Source: Leptospira montravelensis (GTDB lineage Bacteria > Spirochaetota > Leptospiria > Leptospirales > Leptospiraceae). From it: a DNA stretch of 64,000 nt. Below are positions 61,902 to 64,000 of the stretch, in pieces. Where the stretch lies: contig NZ_RQFO01000017.1 in NCBI RefSeq assembly GCF_004770045.1, forward strand, positions 248,001 to 312,000, given 5' to 3'. Position numbers and translations under genes: made by a program. The notes under the pieces are model-generated. The model was not told the DNA's origin and ran no database searches. It saw only the letters and a list, made by a program, of their open reading frames with translations. Each line of letters begins with the position of its first letter. Within the stretch, counting starts at the first letter, position 1.

Positions 61902-62670
61902 ACCGATGCTCCGAACTAAATATAGAATCTAAAAAGAAAGGAAGGAATAGAGAACTTACGAATATGAAAATATGTTAATGCAACCGAATACTTACTCTTA
62001 ATGCGATGAAGTTGGAAATTCTTTTTTTTATAAATGGATTAAAAAAGAGTTTTTTTGACATAATTCAATCCCGACTAACAAGGATTTTCATTTTTATTTA
62101 CTTCATTTTTTGTGATTTTTTATGCCAAAAGTGCAATAAAAGAAAAACCAACTAGATTGGTTTTGGCCGACTAATGCGAATCATGTTCTTTTCTATGGGT
62201 GAATCAAATTCCAGCTTTGAAATTGATTTCAAACTCAAACCACAACAAATAGAATTTCCCTTTTATTAGAAAAACAGAATGAAATCCCAATCCTATGGAA
62301 CTTAGGCCCACGCTCGACCCACAAAGGCTTCTAACACTTCCCCTGCTTACACATGTGTCGTGACAAGTACCCGCCGGAACTCACTACCGACATACTTATG
62401 TTAGTCTATTTTTTAAACATTATATCCATAAATGAAACTATTTTTATAATTATTCTAGTAATAATTATAAAAATCATTATTCCTTGTTAGCTGCCTTTCT
62501 ATTCCAATATTTGAATTTCTTTGTTTTTATAAAATTTGAGTCGCATTGGTTTATTTTAAAATAATATTATGTACATTGTGTTATCGATGTGTCACTAAAA
62601 TTAAAACCCAAAGGTAACCGCTGACAATCATATCTCAAATGATTTACTACAAGAAGAAGGAGGATCTATA
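61902..62670. other. 769-base non-coding stretch with inverted repeats
   Basis: No plausible gene on either strand; all frames are short. It should hold the promoters of the chemoreceptor (minus) and the FAD oxidoreductase (plus). It contains an 8-base repeat AAAACCAA/TTGGTTTT (62144-62164, spacer CTAGA), a clearly GC-richer island at about 62300-62395 with the palindrome ACACATGTGT (62349-62358), and a strong AT-only inverted repeat at 62440-62474. Confidence 0.6.
62440..62474. repeat. 15-bp perfect inverted repeat
   Basis: ATTTTTATAATTATT and its exact reverse complement, 5 bases apart (CTAGT), about 200 bases upstream of the FAD oxidoreductase gene. It could be an operator or a hairpin; no T-run terminator beyond its own arms. 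Confidence 0.6.
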
Positions 62671-64000
62671 GTGGCAGTAAAAAACGATGTCATTATTATC
62701 GGAGCAGGAATCGCGGGGCTTGTAGCTGCCTATGAATGTTTAAACCAAGGAAAATCTGTTTTAATTTTAGAAAGAAACACCGAAGAACAATTAGGTGGTC
62801 TCGCTAAACTCTCATTTGGTGGAATGGCCTTAGTTGGAACCCCAATACAAAAACGTTTAGGTATCAAAGATACACCTGAGATTGCATTGGATGATTGGTT
62901 CTCCTTTGCTGATTTCGGTCCCAATGATATTTTCCCAAAACAATGGGCAGAACAATATGTAAACGAAAGTCTTGGACAAGTTTATCACTGGCTTGGAAGC
63001 CTTGGATTAAATTTTTTTCCTGTAGTCAATTGGGTAGAAAGAGGTCAATACAAAAGAGGAAATTCTGTTCCACGTTATCATGTTCTTTGGGGAACTGGTT
63101 ATCGTTTGGTGGAACGATTTGTTGAGCTTTTAAAAAAACACGAACATAGTGCAAAACTTAAAATTATTTTTGAACATAAGGTTACTGATTTAATTAAAGA
63201 AAATGGAAAGATTGTTGGTTGTATCGCCGAACAAGAAAATACGAATAAGTTAGATTTAACTTTTTATGCAGATCATGTGATGGTTGCAACAGGTGGCATT
63301 ACAGGCTGTTTGGATAAAGTACGGGAACACTGGCACAAACCTTGGGGGGAAGCACCAAAAGAGATGTTAAATGGATCTCATCCTTTTGCGGATGGTTTGG
63401 TTCATGATGCTGTGAAGAAACATGGCGGAAATCTCACCCACTTAGATAAAATGTGGAATTATGCTGCAGGAATTCCCAATCCTAATCCAGAATTTGAGGC
63501 TCACGGACTCAGTTTGATTCCTTGTAAATCGGCACTTTGGCTAGACCATTCTGGAAGGCGCATTGGACCTGAACCAATGATGACTGGTTTTGATACCAAT
63601 GAACTTTGCCGAAGAATTTCTGGTTTAGAAAAACCCTATACATGGCAACTTTTGAATTGGCGGATTGCCGCAAAAGAATTAGCTGTTTCCGGTTCTGAAC
63701 ACAATCCGATGATCCGCGATCGTAAACTATTTATGTTTCTAAAGGAAATATTACTCGGAAACCACCGTTTAGTCAGACAGCTACAAAAAGAAAGTGATCA
63801 TTTTATTGTAGCCAACAACTTACGAGAATTAGCCGATAAGATGAACCAGTTAAATGGCGACAAAACCATTGATTATGAAGTATTAAAAAAAGAAGTCGCA
63901 ATGTATGATGATGTCATACGCCGAGGAAAAGGGTTATGGAACGATGACCAATTAAGACGGATCCAACATGCCAGATCATGGAGGTCTGATCGTGTGCGCA
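62671..64000 (+). CDS. FAD-dependent oxidoreductase (FAD_binding_2/KstD-like), 5' part
   Basis: 443 codons are visible and the frame is open at the window end. The GTG start has AGGAGG 7 bases upstream. Residues about 5-45 form the FAD-binding Rossmann motif (DVIIIGAGIAGLVAAYECLNQGKSVLILE), followed by LGGLAKLSFGGMALV, RYHVLWGTGYRLVERF and HVMVATGGITG, as in flavoprotein dehydrogenases of the fumarate reductase / 3-ketosteroid dehydrogenase type. The substrate cannot be told; the C-terminal end is missing. Confidence 0.87.
   Translation, partial: MAVKNDVIIIGAGIAGLVAAYECLNQGKSVLILERNTEEQLGGLAKLSFGGMALVGTPIQKRLGIKDTPEIALDDWFSFADFGPNDIFPKQWAEQYVNESLGQVYHWLGSLGLNFFPVVNWVERGQYKRGNSVPRYHVLWGTGYRLVERFVELLKKHEHSAKLKIIFEHKVTDLIKENGKIVGCIAEQENTNKLDLTFYADHVMVATGGITGCLDKVREHWHKPWGEAPKEMLNGSHPFADGLVHDAVKKHGGNLTHLDKMWNYAAGIPNPNPEFEAHGLSLIPCKSALWLDHSGRRIGPEPMMTGFDTNELCRRISGLEKPYTWQLLNWRIAAKELAVSGSEHNPMIRDRKLFMFLKEILLGNHRLVRQLQKESDHFIVANNLRELADKMNQLNGDKTIDYEVLKKEVAMYDDVIRRGKGLWNDDQLRRIQHARSWRSDRVR

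Noticed and set aside
62300..62400. Integron attC-like site (TTCTAAC ... GTTAGTC, about 75 bases apart)
   Set aside because: Both end boxes miss the RYYYAAC/GTTRRRY consensus, only about 6 bases pair, and there is no integrase or cassette array in the window.

Overview
The window looks like chromosomal DNA of a Leptospira species, probably from the saprophytic (L. biflexa-like) group. The evidence is an AT-rich composition, spirochaete-style lipoproteins with loose lipoboxes, frequent TTG/GTG starts, and Leptospira-type families: HemO, an LA_1737-like aromatic repeat protein, a DUF1554 lipoprotein, 7TMR-DISM receptors and GAF-cyclases. I see no phage, transposase, CRISPR array or rRNA. Species level is inference.

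Layout. 1-4.6 kb: end of a GNAT acyltransferase, a PiT-like permease, a Fur-box-preceded heme oxygenase with an MFS transporter, and two lipoproteins. 4.6-9.1 kb: WYL regulator, DUF2779 nuclease-like protein, HSL-type esterase and a secreted protein. 9.1-15.8 kb: Atg22-type MFS, BFD ferredoxin, RibD-like reductase, DoxX, LpxD, MazG and a DUF6580 membrane protein. 15.8-20.7 kb: a tightly overlapping minus-strand operon of ClC channel, retropepsin-like lipoprotein, 7TM inactive transglutaminase and RimK-related ATP-grasp ligase. 20.8-26.9 kb: lipoprotein, 7TMR-DISM histidine kinase, polyprenyl synthase, SirB1-like protein and a lone transketolase N-terminal half. About 27 kb: tRNA-Thr and tRNA-Tyr. 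27.1-32.6 kb: TPR protein, class A PBP with an N-terminal zinc ribbon, ChaN-like protein and glutathione peroxidase.

32.6-34.4 kb holds a nucleosidase-like gene beside a spore-photoproduct-lyase relative that seems to lack the catalytic Cys. 34.5-40.3 kb encodes two overlapping GAF-class III cyclase proteins; the first has lost key catalytic residues and the second is intact. 41.4-45.8 kb is an operon of M23 peptidase, ankyrin protein and two stand-alone cyclic-nucleotide-binding proteins, so a cyclase and candidate cAMP receptors lie within about 5 kb. 45.8-49.7 kb is a minus-strand operon with AlkC-like glycosylase, two related lipoproteins, an esterase and an SDR. 50-62 kb: THI5-domain histidine kinase, a PadR operon with a double palindromic operator, DUF1554 lipoprotein, FMN reductase, the large aromatic repeat protein, a lipoprotein, and a chemoreceptor whose N-terminal PAS domain is cut off by an in-frame TAA. 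The window ends, after a 769-base non-coding stretch, inside a FAD-dependent oxidoreductase.

Best candidates for an under-described system are the ClC/retropepsin/transglutaminase/ATP-grasp operon and the pseudocyclase-cyclase pair with its nearby CNB proteins. All family calls are by eye; none was checked by a database search.
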